Shown here one piece after another: positions 7,301 through 15,138 of a DNA stretch of 30,665 bases. The stretch's first letter is position 1. Every line of letters starts with the position of its first letter. The DNA is taken from positions 1 through 30,665 of the forward strand of contig CAYUIQ010000087.1 in assembly GCA_964444795.1 (NCBI GenBank), written 5' to 3'. The DNA is from JABMRP01 sp964444795. Its GTDB lineage: Bacteria; Planctomycetota; Planctomycetia; Pirellulales; Thermoguttaceae. The notes below the pieces were generated by a model, which made no database searches, had not been told where the DNA came from, and saw nothing but the letters and a program-made list of their open reading frames with translations. A program made the position numbers and the translations under genes.

Positions 7301-8818
7301 GGTGGACGCAAGAGTGACGCCACGGCCACGTTGCCGGCCGGCGGCACGCTCAACTTGGGCTCGGCGTCACGATTGATGGACCTCAGAATCAGCCGTAACA
7401 ACCACAACACGGGAACCGACCCGGACGTGCTGTTCGATGCCTCCGGCGGAACCCTCGACGCGCATATCGACGACCTGATCATCGGCTACAAGAGCGGCGG
7501 CGGAAGCGGAACGGCCAACGGAACGCTCCTGATGGGCGACGGCACGCTGCGGGCCAACACGGTGATGATCGGCCGAGACGGCTCGGACAGTTCGCTGGTC
7601 GTTAGCGGCGGCGACGTCGAAGTGGGTAGCGGAGCCGGCGATTTCATCTACGTCGGCCGGCGAGCCGCCGATACGGCCAATCATTCGGCCGGCCTGATGG
7701 ACCTCTCCGGTGCCGACTCCTTCACCGCAAACGTCGGCGCCCTGGGCGTGGGTACCAACCAGCCGGGTAGCGGCGGCGCACAGGGCAAGCCCCATGGGGA
7801 GTTGTTGCTGGCGGCCACCAACGTCATCAACGCCGATACCATTGCCATTGCCGACAGCGTCAACGTCGGCCTGGGCGGATTCACCAGTCGTATCGCGCTG
7901 GGACAGGAGAATACGGTGACCGCTGATACCCTGACTGTCGGCGGCAGCAAGGGCACCGGCGTGCTGGAATTCGCCGCCGGAGGAACACTCGACCTGGGTA
8001 CCTCAGCGGATCGGGTCGACGTCTTCGTCGGCAACCAACACGTCGGCACAGCCGGTGGAAGCACCGGCACCATGGACATGACCGGCGGCACACTCAACGC
8101 CTGGATCGACCAGATGGTCATCGCCCAGAAGGTCTCCGGAGCCGGCGGCACAACCCGGGGAACACTGAACTTCGAAGCCGGCACCATCGACGCCAACGCG
8201 ATGGTCATGGCCGTGCGAAACGGGACGGGCGTCGCCGAAGCCACGGTGAATTTCTCCGGCGGCACGATCCGCGCCGGCTCGATCACCCAGGGCGACGGCA
8301 CGGCCAACTTCAATTGGACCGGCGGACGTCTGACCGTTGGCGACTTCGGCACGGCCGCCACGTCCTTCGATCTGGTGCAGAACGGCGGTACGCTGGCCCC
8401 CGGCGATCCGACCGGTGTGATGAACGTCTTTGGCAACTACACCCAGAACGACGGCTTCTTCGAGGTCGAAATCGGCGGGCTCGCACAGGGTGCCGATCCG
8501 GGCTACGATTTCGTCGACGTCCGCGGCACGGCCAGTCTGGACGGAAGCGTGCTGCCGGCGTTGTCCGGCGGGTTCACGCCCACTCTGGGCGACGTCTTCG
8601 ACGTGCTCACGGCAACGACCGTTGACCTGGGAGCCAACTTCTCGCTCGACCAGAGCCAGCTTGACCCCCGCTACGCCTACTTCTCGGCCGAGGTCATCCC
8701 CGGCGGCAACGGTGAGATCCTGCGACTGTCCTACGTACCCGAGCCCAGCAGTATCGTCCTGGCATTGCTCGGCGGACTGGCGCTGCTGGGCATCTACCAG
8801 CAACGGCGACGACGCTAA
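4304..8818 (+). CDS. Giant autotransporter-like beta-strand repeat protein with PEP-CTERM anchor
   Basis: This 1504-residue exported surface protein has a signal peptide at 1-27. Three copies of a large module start near 34, 282 and 545, each opening with a QP(F/Y)GTSW-like motif, then G-x-GLRTP, and ending with autotransporter-associated beta-strand repeats (LRLTGNNxxYSGDW, LDVDYNLTTAG). A second repeat type follows with YVG/YIARNN motifs near residues 778, 903, 1028, 1116 and 1241, spaced 125, 125, 88 and 125. A terminal domain (GGTLAPGDPTG to about 1475) leads to the sorting signal VPEPSS, a hydrophobic helix and a tail of Arg residues. There is no outer-membrane barrel, so it is not a true autotransporter. 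GGAGA eight bases before the ATG supports the start. The role is likely adhesive or matrix-forming; processing would need an exosortase located elsewhere. Confidence 0.93.
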   Translation: MRGRLSLGSCLLVALLTVGFFTTTASAGLVTLTASHPYGVSWDNGAYWDDGQPAHAGDDYHVGMGMRTPNNVNNPVFPGDSLTVHPGGTIGTKHNGTATFANLFLNGGTINTAVGNRTMSIGGTIDVVAPSNFHASGINNQNRTLVIASQMTGSADMTVTGVVPSGYNATVRLTGTGNTYSGNWTVASGLLDAQSAGSLGSGNVTVQSGGRLDVDYNLTTAGSVDLGVGSSMILDQNLTVGALTIGGAVLPTGAHDYATLNATYDPYFANGGSGSIFVGTAYELNASQPFGTSWNDGSYWTNIGDGTTGVVPAAGTVANVQGKGLRTPTSSDTFDARLNLQSGSTLILKASGTSTLVDGHLLGGNIGQGIAPNSTGTVAGNLAVDSDSTLTVGSASGDVRTLILAADLSGAGRLTVDGGAGGSAPLGTLRLTGNNSVYSGDWLLRDNALLKAESAGSLGAGSVTVQGGSRLDVDYNLTTAGNLDLGGSMVLDQSHTVNALSIGGSAFAQGTFDFAFLNTYFDDHFVDGGSGSITTTSGVAPGTVYELNTSQPYGTSWNTSAHWTNTGDNSTGVVPAAGTIANVVGKTLRTPTGSDTFGATLNLTAGSSLGLKTTGTATLADAHLQSATLSMSVAPNATGTIGGSIVVESNSSVALASTGSDHRTMILAADLSGSGGLNVRAGSGYGTLRLTGDNSAYAGDWVVRDFARLETRTDGALGSGSVTLNNSGRLQVRSTESIASLTGNDSAEMRIGYNASGSLTVAPGTVTFGTAANPGNIYVGNRTSGGSGNYAGTLDLSGSTFTAHLNNFDLGVSRSGANAETAQGIVTLGTTNTITANRLLISDSTASNQSGLGTASLLHLGNTNNFAINTVTVGGRKGEATVDIVAGGTLNLTNSTGGGATLYIARNNQNTGTTSRGTLDLSGGASFDATLSNLIIGQKSSGGSGKAVGHLILADDNQIDVSGQILVGDSVNGGQASAALASSITFGQTNTILADTFTLGGRKSDATATLPAGGTLNLGSASRLMDLRISRNNHNTGTDPDVLFDASGGTLDAHIDDLIIGYKSGGGSGTANGTLLMGDGTLRANTVMIGRDGSDSSLVVSGGDVEVGSGAGDFIYVGRRAADTANHSAGLMDLSGADSFTANVGALGVGTNQPGSGGAQGKPHGELLLAATNVINADTIAIADSVNVGLGGFTSRIALGQENTVTADTLTVGGSKGTGVLEFAAGGTLDLGTSADRVDVFVGNQHVGTAGGSTGTMDMTGGTLNAWIDQMVIAQKVSGAGGTTRGTLNFEAGTIDANAMVMAVRNGTGVAEATVNFSGGTIRAGSITQGDGTANFNWTGGRLTVGDFGTAATSFDLVQNGGTLAPGDPTGVMNVFGNYTQNDGFFEVEIGGLAQGADPGYDFVDVRGTASLDGSVLPALSGGFTPTLGDVFDVLTATTVDLGANFSLDQSQLDPRYAYFSAEVIPGGNGEILRLSYVPEPSSIVLALLGGLALLGIYQQRRRR

Positions 8819-8898
8819 GGGGCAACGCTCGACTGTTTAGCAGCCTGCCGAATAAGGGGCTACTCGCCCGCCGCGAGAGGGGGTCGCTCGGCGCCGGC

Positions 8899-8927
8899 TT
8901 GATTTGTCAGGAAAATCCGCGGAGAAT
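8899..8927 (+). promoter_or_regulatory. Possible promoter of the secreted Pro/Tyr-rich gene
   Basis: TTGATT (8899-8904) and GAGAAT (8922-8927) are separated by 17 bases, with four of six matches each. The next start codon is about 44 bases downstream, so the placement suits a promoter for the small secreted protein and the sulfatase. Confidence 0.3.
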
Positions 8928-8970
8928 AGTCTTGGACAAGCGGTTTCCCAATCGGACAGGAGGCAGAGCC

Positions 8971-9507
8971 ATGATTCGGTGGATAACGGTGGCAGCGATC
9001 GTCGCCCTGGCGATGGCGGCGTGGAGCGAACGTGTGACGGCCCAGGACAATCGCGACGGTTATCGGCGCGTCGCGCAACCGCCAGCGCGGAATGCTCAGG
9101 CGCCGCCGACGCAACCTCCTCACGCGCCCGCCGCGGCAGCGCCGGAAGCACCCAAGGCACCGGAGACACCCGAGAGTTTTCAGCCCCGGCTGACGCAACC
9201 CGGCGGCCGAACGACGCCCCGTTACAGCTACGGCAACGCGCCGTACTACAGCAAGCCGTGGGCCTACGGCAAGGGTCCCTACTACCAGCGTCCGCCGAGC
9301 ACGCCGTATTACGTCCTCCCGCCGAGCACGGGTTACGGCTACAACCGCGGCCGCAGTTACGGATACGGTCGCGGATACGGTTACGGTCGCGGGTACGCGT
9401 ATCCCAACTACTATGTTGCCCCGTACAGCATCGGCGGCGGCCCGTTCATCATCGGCCCCAACAACATCCAACCGCGAACGTATTATCCGTACCAGCGGAG
9501 TTGGTAA
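8971..9507 (+). CDS. Small secreted Pro-rich / Tyr-Gly-Arg-rich protein
   Basis: The 178-residue protein is of unknown function. It has a signal peptide (1 to about 26, ending VTAQD), a proline/alanine-rich stretch (about 35-75), and a C-terminal half dominated by Tyr, Gly, Pro and Arg with a short tandem repeat GYGRG. Cysteines are absent. A strong AGGAGG (8958-8963) seven bases before the ATG fixes the start. It lies 12 bases before the sulfatase, so the two are probably cotranscribed. Its composition suggests an unstructured, cell-envelope or matrix-associated protein, but no family is recognised. Confidence 0.8.
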   Translation: MIRWITVAAIVALAMAAWSERVTAQDNRDGYRRVAQPPARNAQAPPTQPPHAPAAAAPEAPKAPETPESFQPRLTQPGGRTTPRYSYGNAPYYSKPWAYGKGPYYQRPPSTPYYVLPPSTGYGYNRGRSYGYGRGYGYGRGYAYPNYYVAPYSIGGGPFIIGPNNIQPRTYYPYQRSW

Positions 9508-9519
9508 CTCCACCCCAAG

Positions 9520-10926
9520 ATGAAACACACCCTCGCCGCCCTGTTCGCTTTTCTGGTGGTTACATCGCCTGCCACGGCAGCCGAGCCGCCCAATATCCTA
9601 TTGCCCAATATCGTGCTCATCGTCTCCGACGATCAGGGGTATCGCGATCTGGGCTGTTTTGGCAGCCCGGACATCAAGACGCCGGCGCTGGATCGGCTGG
9701 CGGCCGGGGGCGTTCGGCTGACGAATTTCTACGTCACCTGGCCGGCCTGTACGCCGTCGCGGGGGAGCTTGCTCACCGGGCGGTATCCGCAGCGAAACGG
9801 CACCTACGACATGTATCGCAACGACGTGGCCGACTTCGGCGTCAAGCTCACCGCGGCCGAGTATGCCGTCTCGCCGGAGATGATCCTGGGCATGGACACC
9901 CGCGAGGTGCTATTGCCCCGGGTCCTCAAAACGGCCGGCTACCGCTCGGGCATCTTCGGCAAGTGGGACCTGGGACAGCTCCAGCGGTTTCTGCCCGCGG
10001 CGCGCGGGTTCGACGACTATTACGGCTTCGCCAACACGGGCATCGACTACTTCACCCACGAGCGCTACGGCTCACCCTCAATGCGGCGCGACGGCAAGCT
10101 CACCGTTGAGGATCGGGGCACCTACGCCACCGACCTGTTCGAACGCGAGGCCGTTCGCTTTCTGCGGGCGGTAAAGGACCGGCCGTTCTTCCTCTACGTA
10201 CCCTTCAACGCGCCGCACGGGGCGTCGAATCTCGACCCGGCCATTCGTGGCTCGATCCAAGCGCCCGAGGAGTACCTGGCAAAATATCCCCAGCCCGACG
10301 CCGACGACAAGCGTGCCGTGCGACGTCACGGGTACATGGCCGCGGTCACGCGCATGGACGACGCGATCGGCCGGCTGCTCGACTTGCTCGACGAGTACGA
10401 ATTGACCGAGCGGACGATTGTCATCTTCTTCTCCGACAACGGCGGCGGCTCGGGCTCCGATAACGCCCCGCTGCGCGGCCGCAAGGGCTGGATGTTCGAG
10501 GGCGGCATCCGCGTGCCGTGCATTGTCCGCTGCCCGGGCTCGACGCGGCCGGGAGCCGACAGCGACGAGTTTCTCAGTTCGATGGAGATCTTCCCCACGC
10601 TCGTGCGGGCCGCCGGACTGAAGCCGCCGGTGGGCGTCACGCTGGACGGTTTCGACATGGCCGGCGTGCTGGCCGGTAAGACCGCATCGCCGCGCACCGA
10701 GATGGTCTGGCAACGTCGCGACGACAAGGCCGCCCGAGTGGGCCGCTGGAAATGGGTCGACTCGGCCCGCGGCACCGGCCTGTTCGACCTTTCCGCCGAC
10801 CCGGGCGAAGAGCACGATCTCTCGGCCGAGCAGCCCGAGATGCTCGCCCGCATGAAGCAACACTACGCGGCCTGGAAACAGCAGATGCAACAAGCCGAGC
10901 CGCGGGGACCGTTTCGCGATTATTAG
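9520..10926 (+). CDS. Secreted arylsulfatase-type sulfatase
   Basis: This 468-residue type I sulfatase hydrolyses a sulfate ester, most likely on a sulfated polysaccharide, outside the cytoplasm. It begins with a signal peptide (1-20). Metal ligands Asp37-Asp38 lie in the opening motif IVSDDQG. The signature CTPSRGSLLTGR starts at Cys77, which should be converted to formylglycine by a maturase not found in this window. A conserved second metal motif FFSDNGG and a C-terminal sulfatase subdomain follow. Length is normal. It starts 12 bases after the secreted Pro/Tyr-rich gene with only a weak ribosome site, so translational coupling is possible. The exact substrate is unknown. Confidence 0.95.
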   Translation: MKHTLAALFAFLVVTSPATAAEPPNILLPNIVLIVSDDQGYRDLGCFGSPDIKTPALDRLAAGGVRLTNFYVTWPACTPSRGSLLTGRYPQRNGTYDMYRNDVADFGVKLTAAEYAVSPEMILGMDTREVLLPRVLKTAGYRSGIFGKWDLGQLQRFLPAARGFDDYYGFANTGIDYFTHERYGSPSMRRDGKLTVEDRGTYATDLFEREAVRFLRAVKDRPFFLYVPFNAPHGASNLDPAIRGSIQAPEEYLAKYPQPDADDKRAVRRHGYMAAVTRMDDAIGRLLDLLDEYELTERTIVIFFSDNGGGSGSDNAPLRGRKGWMFEGGIRVPCIVRCPGSTRPGADSDEFLSSMEIFPTLVRAAGLKPPVGVTLDGFDMAGVLAGKTASPRTEMVWQRRDDKAARVGRWKWVDSARGTGLFDLSADPGEEHDLSAEQPEMLARMKQHYAAWKQQMQQAEPRGPFRDY

Positions 10927-10935
10927 GGCGTCCCC

Positions 10936-10954
10936 CCTCTCCCACTGGGAGAGG
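10936..10954. terminator. Hairpin between convergent genes, likely bidirectional terminator
   Basis: CCTCTCCC (10936-10943) and GGGAGAGG (10947-10954) pair perfectly over a 3-base loop, 10 bases after the sulfatase stop and 24 bases after the lipoprotein gene's stop on the other strand. No clear T-run follows. Its core recurs at 11858-11878, so it may also be a dispersed repeat. Confidence 0.5.
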
Positions 10955-10977
10955 AGACCACGCAAGTAGACCAGCGG

Positions 10978-11532
10978 TTAGTAAAGAACACTGCACTCTG
11001 GCAATGCCTTTTTGAGCTTCTCGACGCCTCCGGGGGTCACCTTCGCGCCTTCGAGGATGACGCCTTGGAGCTTGGTCAGTCCCTTCAGGTGCTCCAGCCC
11101 GGCGTCGGTGATTTGCGTGTCCCTGAGGACCAGGGACGTGAGGGCGGTCAGTCCCTTGAGGTGCTCCAGCCCGGCGTCGGTGATTTGCGTCTTCGTGAGG
11201 TCCAGGTTTTCGAGCTTGGTCATCCCTTTCAGGCGCATCAGCGCGGCGTCGGTGGTTTTTGTCCCCTTGAGGTCCACGTAAACCACCGGCTTCTCGGGAC
11301 TGTTCTCGTCAAGAAACACGGTGCCCCCCAGCTTCTCGATCTCGGCCGTCGGCGATTCTTGCCCGGCGGCCGGCTCGGCGGCTTCGCCTTTAGCGTTCAC
11401 GCCAGACTTTGGATCGTCCGCGGTCGACTCCGACTCCGACGTGCTGCCCCCACAACCGGTCAGACCGACGAACAACAACAAGCCCAACGGCAACATCCAT
11501 ACCCCGTGCAGTCTCACTCCGTGCAGTCTCAT
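10978..11532 (-). CDS. Leucine-rich-repeat lipoprotein
   Basis: The 184-residue lipoprotein has a signal sequence with lipobox LTGC (Cys27). An acidic Ser/Asp/Ala-rich spacer of about 45 residues leads to four leucine-rich repeats with a 24-residue period (LKGLTxLxxLxLxxTQITDAGLEH). The repeats are so alike that they appear as near-identical 72-base units in the DNA. LRRs of this type mediate protein binding at the envelope; no enzymatic role is expected. GGGAGAG a few bases upstream supports the ATG at 11532. The first ten residues are a tandem duplication (RLHGV twice), and an internal ATG at 11496 begins just before the hydrophobic core, so the start could be later. The gene converges with the sulfatase. 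Confidence 0.85.
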   Translation of the reverse strand: MRLHGVRLHGVWMLPLGLLLFVGLTGCGGSTSESESTADDPKSGVNAKGEAAEPAAGQESPTAEIEKLGGTVFLDENSPEKPVVYVDLKGTKTTDAALMRLKGMTKLENLDLTKTQITDAGLEHLKGLTALTSLVLRDTQITDAGLEHLKGLTKLQGVILEGAKVTPGGVEKLKKALPECSVLY

Positions 11533-11845
11533 AGCACTCTCCCTTTCGGCTGATAGGAATCATCCAAGGTCATGCCCTCAAGAGGTGGAAAGCGACAACC
11601 GTCAGTGAAACCGGTAGCGGGAAAGCTGTCAATGCCCCCCAGGCGAGTGGGCTTGAGGCGTTTCGTGCGTATGCACGGTCGTTACCCCAATTGGTGGAGT
11701 ATCGAGGAAGAGGTGGATTCTAGCGCGACGGAGGAAGACCGGTGATTCTGAAGTTTGCGCACGGCCTTGTCCGGCAAATGATGAATGGGTGGTACGACCT
11801 GGTGTGAAATGATTAGGAAGACGAGGTCCACTCCGCTGCCAGCCG

Positions 11846-11878
11846 CCCTCTCCCTAACCCTCTCCCAGAGGGAGAGGG
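11846..11878. repeat. CCCTCTCCC dyad repeat
   Basis: CCCTCTCCC occurs at 11846-11854 and again at 11858-11866; the second copy pairs perfectly with GGGAGAGGG at 11870-11878 across an AGA loop. The same core is found in the hairpin at 10936-10954, suggesting a dispersed intergenic repeat. Confidence 0.55.
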
Positions 11879-11921
11879 GACCTCGCGCCGAAGCCCCTGG
11901 TCGGTGCCGGCCGATGGCGGG

Positions 11922-11927
11922 TATAAT
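11922..11927 (+). promoter_or_regulatory. TATAAT -10 box of the zinc-ribbon gene
   Basis: The hexamer matches the -10 consensus exactly and stands 45-50 bases before the gene start. The expected -35 position holds only a poor match. Confidence 0.35.
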
Positions 11928-11971
11928 ACCGGGGGACGGTTGGACGATCTCCGTTTGAAAGAGGCGTGCTT

Positions 11972-14071
11972 GTGTCGCGGTCGGAAGAAAAAGCCGGGGG
12001 GTTCTCTTGTCGGCATTGCAGCCGGTGGATCGAGGCCGATGCGTCGCAGTCGGGCCGTCGGCGACAGTGTCCCGGTTGCCAGGCACCGATCCTGGTCCCC
12101 CCGTTTGACTCAGACGGGTGTGCGATCGACCGGTTCGCCGACGCGCCATCCTACGATTTCCACCAGAATTCCGCGTCCGGGGAACCGCCATCCCTCTCGG
12201 CGACCTGCCCGGTCTGCTTCACCCGGGTGTCGGCCCCGGCGGACCAACTCGGCCGGAAGGTCCCCTGCCCCGACTGTGACACGCCCGTGCTGATCTCCGC
12301 GGCAAACGACCCAGCCAACTCGGCACGCCCGGGCCGGCGTAGACTACCGGCCTTGGACTTCGGCCCCCAAGACGGCTACGACCTGTACGATGGCCCGGGC
12401 CAACCCCCAGCGAGCGACCAGACGGTGCATCAGACCTACATTCCGGTGATCTGCCCGGTGTGTCAAACGCGGATGCACGCCACCGAGGATCAGATCGGCC
12501 AGGAGATGACGTGTCCCGACTGCCACGTGCCGGTTGTCGTGCGCCGGCCGAAGGAAGACCGGCGCACAGTGGTCCGGCCGGGAAAGAGCACCGAAGGGTA
12601 CGGCGTCCACGACGGCGTGGACCAGCCGCCGGCCGATTCACCGGTGGTCCAAGGCCAGTACATTCCGGCCGTCTGCCCGTTGTGCAATACGCGGCTGTAC
12701 GCCGCGCCGGATCAGGTCGGCACGTATTTGACGTGTCCCGACTGCAATGAGCCGTTTCTCGTGCCGCTGCCGCGGGAGAAGATTCGCCCCAAGTTGCCCA
12801 GCGCGGGCGACCCGGGTTATGCAGTCGGCGAGGGCGTGGATCAGCCGTCGGCCGATTCCCCGACGGCCCGCGCCGAGTACTTCACGATCTTCTGCCCGGT
12901 GTGCAACACGCGAATGCTGGCCACCGAGGCGCAGGTGGGCCAGGCGATGGACTGTCCCGACTGCCGGAAGGCGTTTCCGGTACGCCGGCCGCCGACGCCC
13001 CCACCGCCGCGTCCGAAATTCCGCCCGAAGAAACCGTCCCTGTTGGAGAAGGCGGGCGCGGCCCACTTGGCCACCGAACCGGAGGCGCCCAAGCCGTCGC
13101 AGGTCGAGAAACCCCCGCCGCGCACGAATGTCCGCGGCGAGCCGATCGACGAAGAAGACGAACCCCGGTTCGATCTGCTGGCCGATCTGCTGACGACTCA
13201 CCGGCGGCGGTCGGCTCGCGATCTGGTGGAAATGCCGGTCCGGCCGTTCGTTTCCGGCGTGTTCAGTTTTCCGTTCTACCCGGACGTGTGGACCCGATGG
13301 CTGGCTCTTTCGATCACCGGCGCGCTGGTTCTGGCGATGGCGGCGGTGACCAGCGGATTGCTCGCTTCTTACGAGGGGGGTCTTCTGGGAGCGCTGGGCA
13401 GCAACCTCATGGGGTTGGCCGCTTTTTCCTTCACGGGCCTGATTACGCTGATCTGGATCGTGGTTACGTCGGTCTGGTGCCTGACGATCACCGGCGACAC
13501 GGCCTTCGGAAGCGACGGGATCCACAACTGGCCCGACGCCGTCTGGATCGACTGGATGTTCGACGCATTCTACGTCGTCAACAGCGTGGCCTTGAGCGTG
13601 GCGGCCGGCATGGGCGTGGCTTGGGCCCTTTCGCCGCTGGGCGACGTGAGTTGGCTGAGCGTGCCCATGGCCGTTGTGGTCTGTTTCCCCGTACTGGTAC
13701 TTTCGACGATCGATTCCAACTCGGCACTGAAGCCGTGGTCGCGCTCGGTCTGGCGGAGCCTGCGCGACGCCCGTGGCACCTGGGCGGTGTTCTACGCCGA
13801 ATCGGCCATGCTGCTGGTGCCGGTCGGCGTGCTGGCACCGCTGGCGGTCGAGGCGGCCCTTTGCGGCGATCCGCCCGCGTGGGCCCGCGCCGCGGCGATG
13901 GTCGGCGTGCCCGTGCTGGTTGTGGCCACGCTGATGATCTATTTCCGCCTGCTGGGGCGGATGGCCTGGTATCGCAAGGAGCATCGGATTTCCGAGCGTC
14001 GGATTCCCAAGGGCGGGGAGGAGAAGGAGCAGGGGCAGGGGCAGGATTTGTCCTCGACATCGGGATCGTAG
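11972..14071 (+). CDS. Membrane protein with five tandem zinc ribbons
   Basis: The 699-residue protein is of unknown function. Five zinc ribbons of identical geometry, C-x2-C-x16-C-x2-C, begin at Cys13, Cys79, Cys161, Cys235 and Cys308. From the second onward they carry CPVC/CPLC then CPDC knuckles. Linkers between ribbons 2 and 5 are also repeated (YxVxxGxxQPxADSP). A Pro/Lys-rich stretch (about 340-400) then leads to roughly six hydrophobic segments in the last 260 residues and a charged, Glu/Gln-rich tail. A GTG at 11972 is chosen because AAAGAGG is seven bases upstream; a GTG at 11966 is the alternative but is only one base from that site. The ribbons should face the cytoplasm and may bind nucleic acid or protein, with the membrane part acting as anchor or sensor; this is inference. 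Confidence 0.82.
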   Translation: MSRSEEKAGGFSCRHCSRWIEADASQSGRRRQCPGCQAPILVPPFDSDGCAIDRFADAPSYDFHQNSASGEPPSLSATCPVCFTRVSAPADQLGRKVPCPDCDTPVLISAANDPANSARPGRRRLPALDFGPQDGYDLYDGPGQPPASDQTVHQTYIPVICPVCQTRMHATEDQIGQEMTCPDCHVPVVVRRPKEDRRTVVRPGKSTEGYGVHDGVDQPPADSPVVQGQYIPAVCPLCNTRLYAAPDQVGTYLTCPDCNEPFLVPLPREKIRPKLPSAGDPGYAVGEGVDQPSADSPTARAEYFTIFCPVCNTRMLATEAQVGQAMDCPDCRKAFPVRRPPTPPPPRPKFRPKKPSLLEKAGAAHLATEPEAPKPSQVEKPPPRTNVRGEPIDEEDEPRFDLLADLLTTHRRRSARDLVEMPVRPFVSGVFSFPFYPDVWTRWLALSITGALVLAMAAVTSGLLASYEGGLLGALGSNLMGLAAFSFTGLITLIWIVVTSVWCLTITGDTAFGSDGIHNWPDAVWIDWMFDAFYVVNSVALSVAAGMGVAWALSPLGDVSWLSVPMAVVVCFPVLVLSTIDSNSALKPWSRSVWRSLRDARGTWAVFYAESAMLLVPVGVLAPLAVEAALCGDPPAWARAAAMVGVPVLVVATLMIYFRLLGRMAWYRKEHRISERRIPKGGEEKEQGQGQDLSSTSGS

Positions 14072-14111
14072 TCGTTGTACAGTTGCGTACCGCGAATGGA
14101 CGATCCGTTAA

Positions 14112-15131
14112 CTACCGCGGCCAGGAAACCGGCACGATCGGAGCACGGTCGCTGGGGGCCAGCACGGCGTCGGCGGCGCGCAACCCCGCGGCGATCTCCT
14201 GCGCGTCGTTGCGGAAGGGGTCGTCGCCCAACTCGGATGGTTCGACCCGGCAAAGAAAGACGATCCGGCCGCTCTCGACCATCAGGTTAAATCCCCGCGG
14301 CCCGTGATTCGAAGATACGTCGGAGATCAGCGCCAACCGCGGCCGTGCCCGGTTCTGGCGTCCGCGATATCGGCCGTCTTCAATGTAGCCGAAGCCGTAA
14401 AGAAAACTCCCACCCATCCGTCGCTGCAAATGGGGTACTTGCTCCGGTGGAGCGGTCAGCACGAACTCCGGCAAGGGAACCTCGAATTGCCGCTCGTCGG
14501 CCAGCGGTGAATCGGGACAGACCACCAGCCGCGAGTCCTGAAGGTATCCGTCGGCCAACAGCGTCGACCCGTAGCTGCCGGCCACCCCCATCCGCCCGTG
14601 GGTCGCCACGTGGGGAAAGTAGCCGCCGTGGTGGTCGCTGTAGGCAAACAACCCTTGCCCGATTTGCTGTAAGTTATTCTGGCAGGAGAGCACGCGGCTG
14701 TTGAAGCGGCTGTATTGCACGGCCGGAACCAACAGGGCCACGGCCATGACCAGGATCACCGTTCCCACGGCCATGTCCTGCCAATGCCAGCGCGGCGCCA
14801 GAGATTCCGGTGTGACGTCGACCATGGGAAGAACGGTCGCCCGGCAACCGTCGCTCGAAAACGCCGCGGCTGGAGAAGTCGCGGCGGCAAGCCCGGCCAG
14901 TCGCACGGGCGGGGGACTTTCCGCCTCGGCAGCGACATGCTGACACGTCCGCGCGGCCAGACCGGGCGGGGGGGTAAAATCCTCGGCCATCGCTTCCAGG
15001 GGGTCTAGCGCCGCGCGCAGCACGTCGAGTTCCCCACGCAACTGGGAATCCGTCGCCAGACGTTCCTCGACGAGCCGCTTTTCCGGTTCGTCCAAGGCAT
15101 CGAGCAGGTAACCGAGCAGATGCTCTCGCAT
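14112..15131 (-). CDS. Putative anti-sigma factor with pseudopilin/DUF1559-like extracytoplasmic region
   Basis: The 339-residue membrane protein has an N-terminal cytoplasmic part (1 to about 60; LLGYLLDALDEPEKRLVEERL) of the anti-sigma type. It has no zinc-binding HXXXCXXC motif. A Pro/Ala-rich linker leads to a single transmembrane helix (about 119-139). The outer part resembles planctomycete DUF1559/pseudopilin-like proteins: CQNNLQQIGQGLFAYSDHHG just after the helix, then paired Cys residues and a beta-rich region. The gene starts seven bases after the stop of the ECF sigma gene, so the two form an operon, and the product probably restrains that sigma factor until an envelope signal is sensed. 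The ATG at 15131 is preferred over a TTG two codons earlier. Confidence 0.78.
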   Translation of the reverse strand: MREHLLGYLLDALDEPEKRLVEERLATDSQLRGELDVLRAALDPLEAMAEDFTPPPGLAARTCQHVAAEAESPPPVRLAGLAAATSPAAAFSSDGCRATVLPMVDVTPESLAPRWHWQDMAVGTVILVMAVALLVPAVQYSRFNSRVLSCQNNLQQIGQGLFAYSDHHGGYFPHVATHGRMGVAGSYGSTLLADGYLQDSRLVVCPDSPLADERQFEVPLPEFVLTAPPEQVPHLQRRMGGSFLYGFGYIEDGRYRGRQNRARPRLALISDVSSNHGPRGFNLMVESGRIVFLCRVEPSELGDDPFRNDAQEIAAGLRAADAVLAPSDRAPIVPVSWPR

Positions 15132-15138
15132 TCTCAAG

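Larger units (their letters stand above)
11533..11971. other. 439-base divergent intergenic region
   Basis: No gene is supported here. It contains the CCCTCTCCC dyad element at 11846-11878 and a consensus TATAAT at 11922-11927 for the zinc-ribbon gene. The remainder shows no tRNA, known RNA or clear operator. Confidence 0.4.

Noticed and set aside
4304..8818. Annotation as a true type V autotransporter
   Set aside because: The C-terminus is a PEP-CTERM signal with one helix and Arg tail, not a beta-barrel.
10978..11281. Tandem 72-base units considered as a CRISPR-like or satellite array
   Set aside because: They encode leucine-rich repeats in frame and have no spacer structure.
11533..11971. 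Search for a tRNA or small RNA in the divergent region
   Set aside because: No cloverleaf or known RNA motif could be built; only the dyad repeat and a -10 box are supported.
12638..13984. 448-codon minus-strand frame opposite the zinc-ribbon gene
   Set aside because: Rich in His/Arg/Gln as expected for an antisense shadow; the sense strand has five perfect zinc ribbons.
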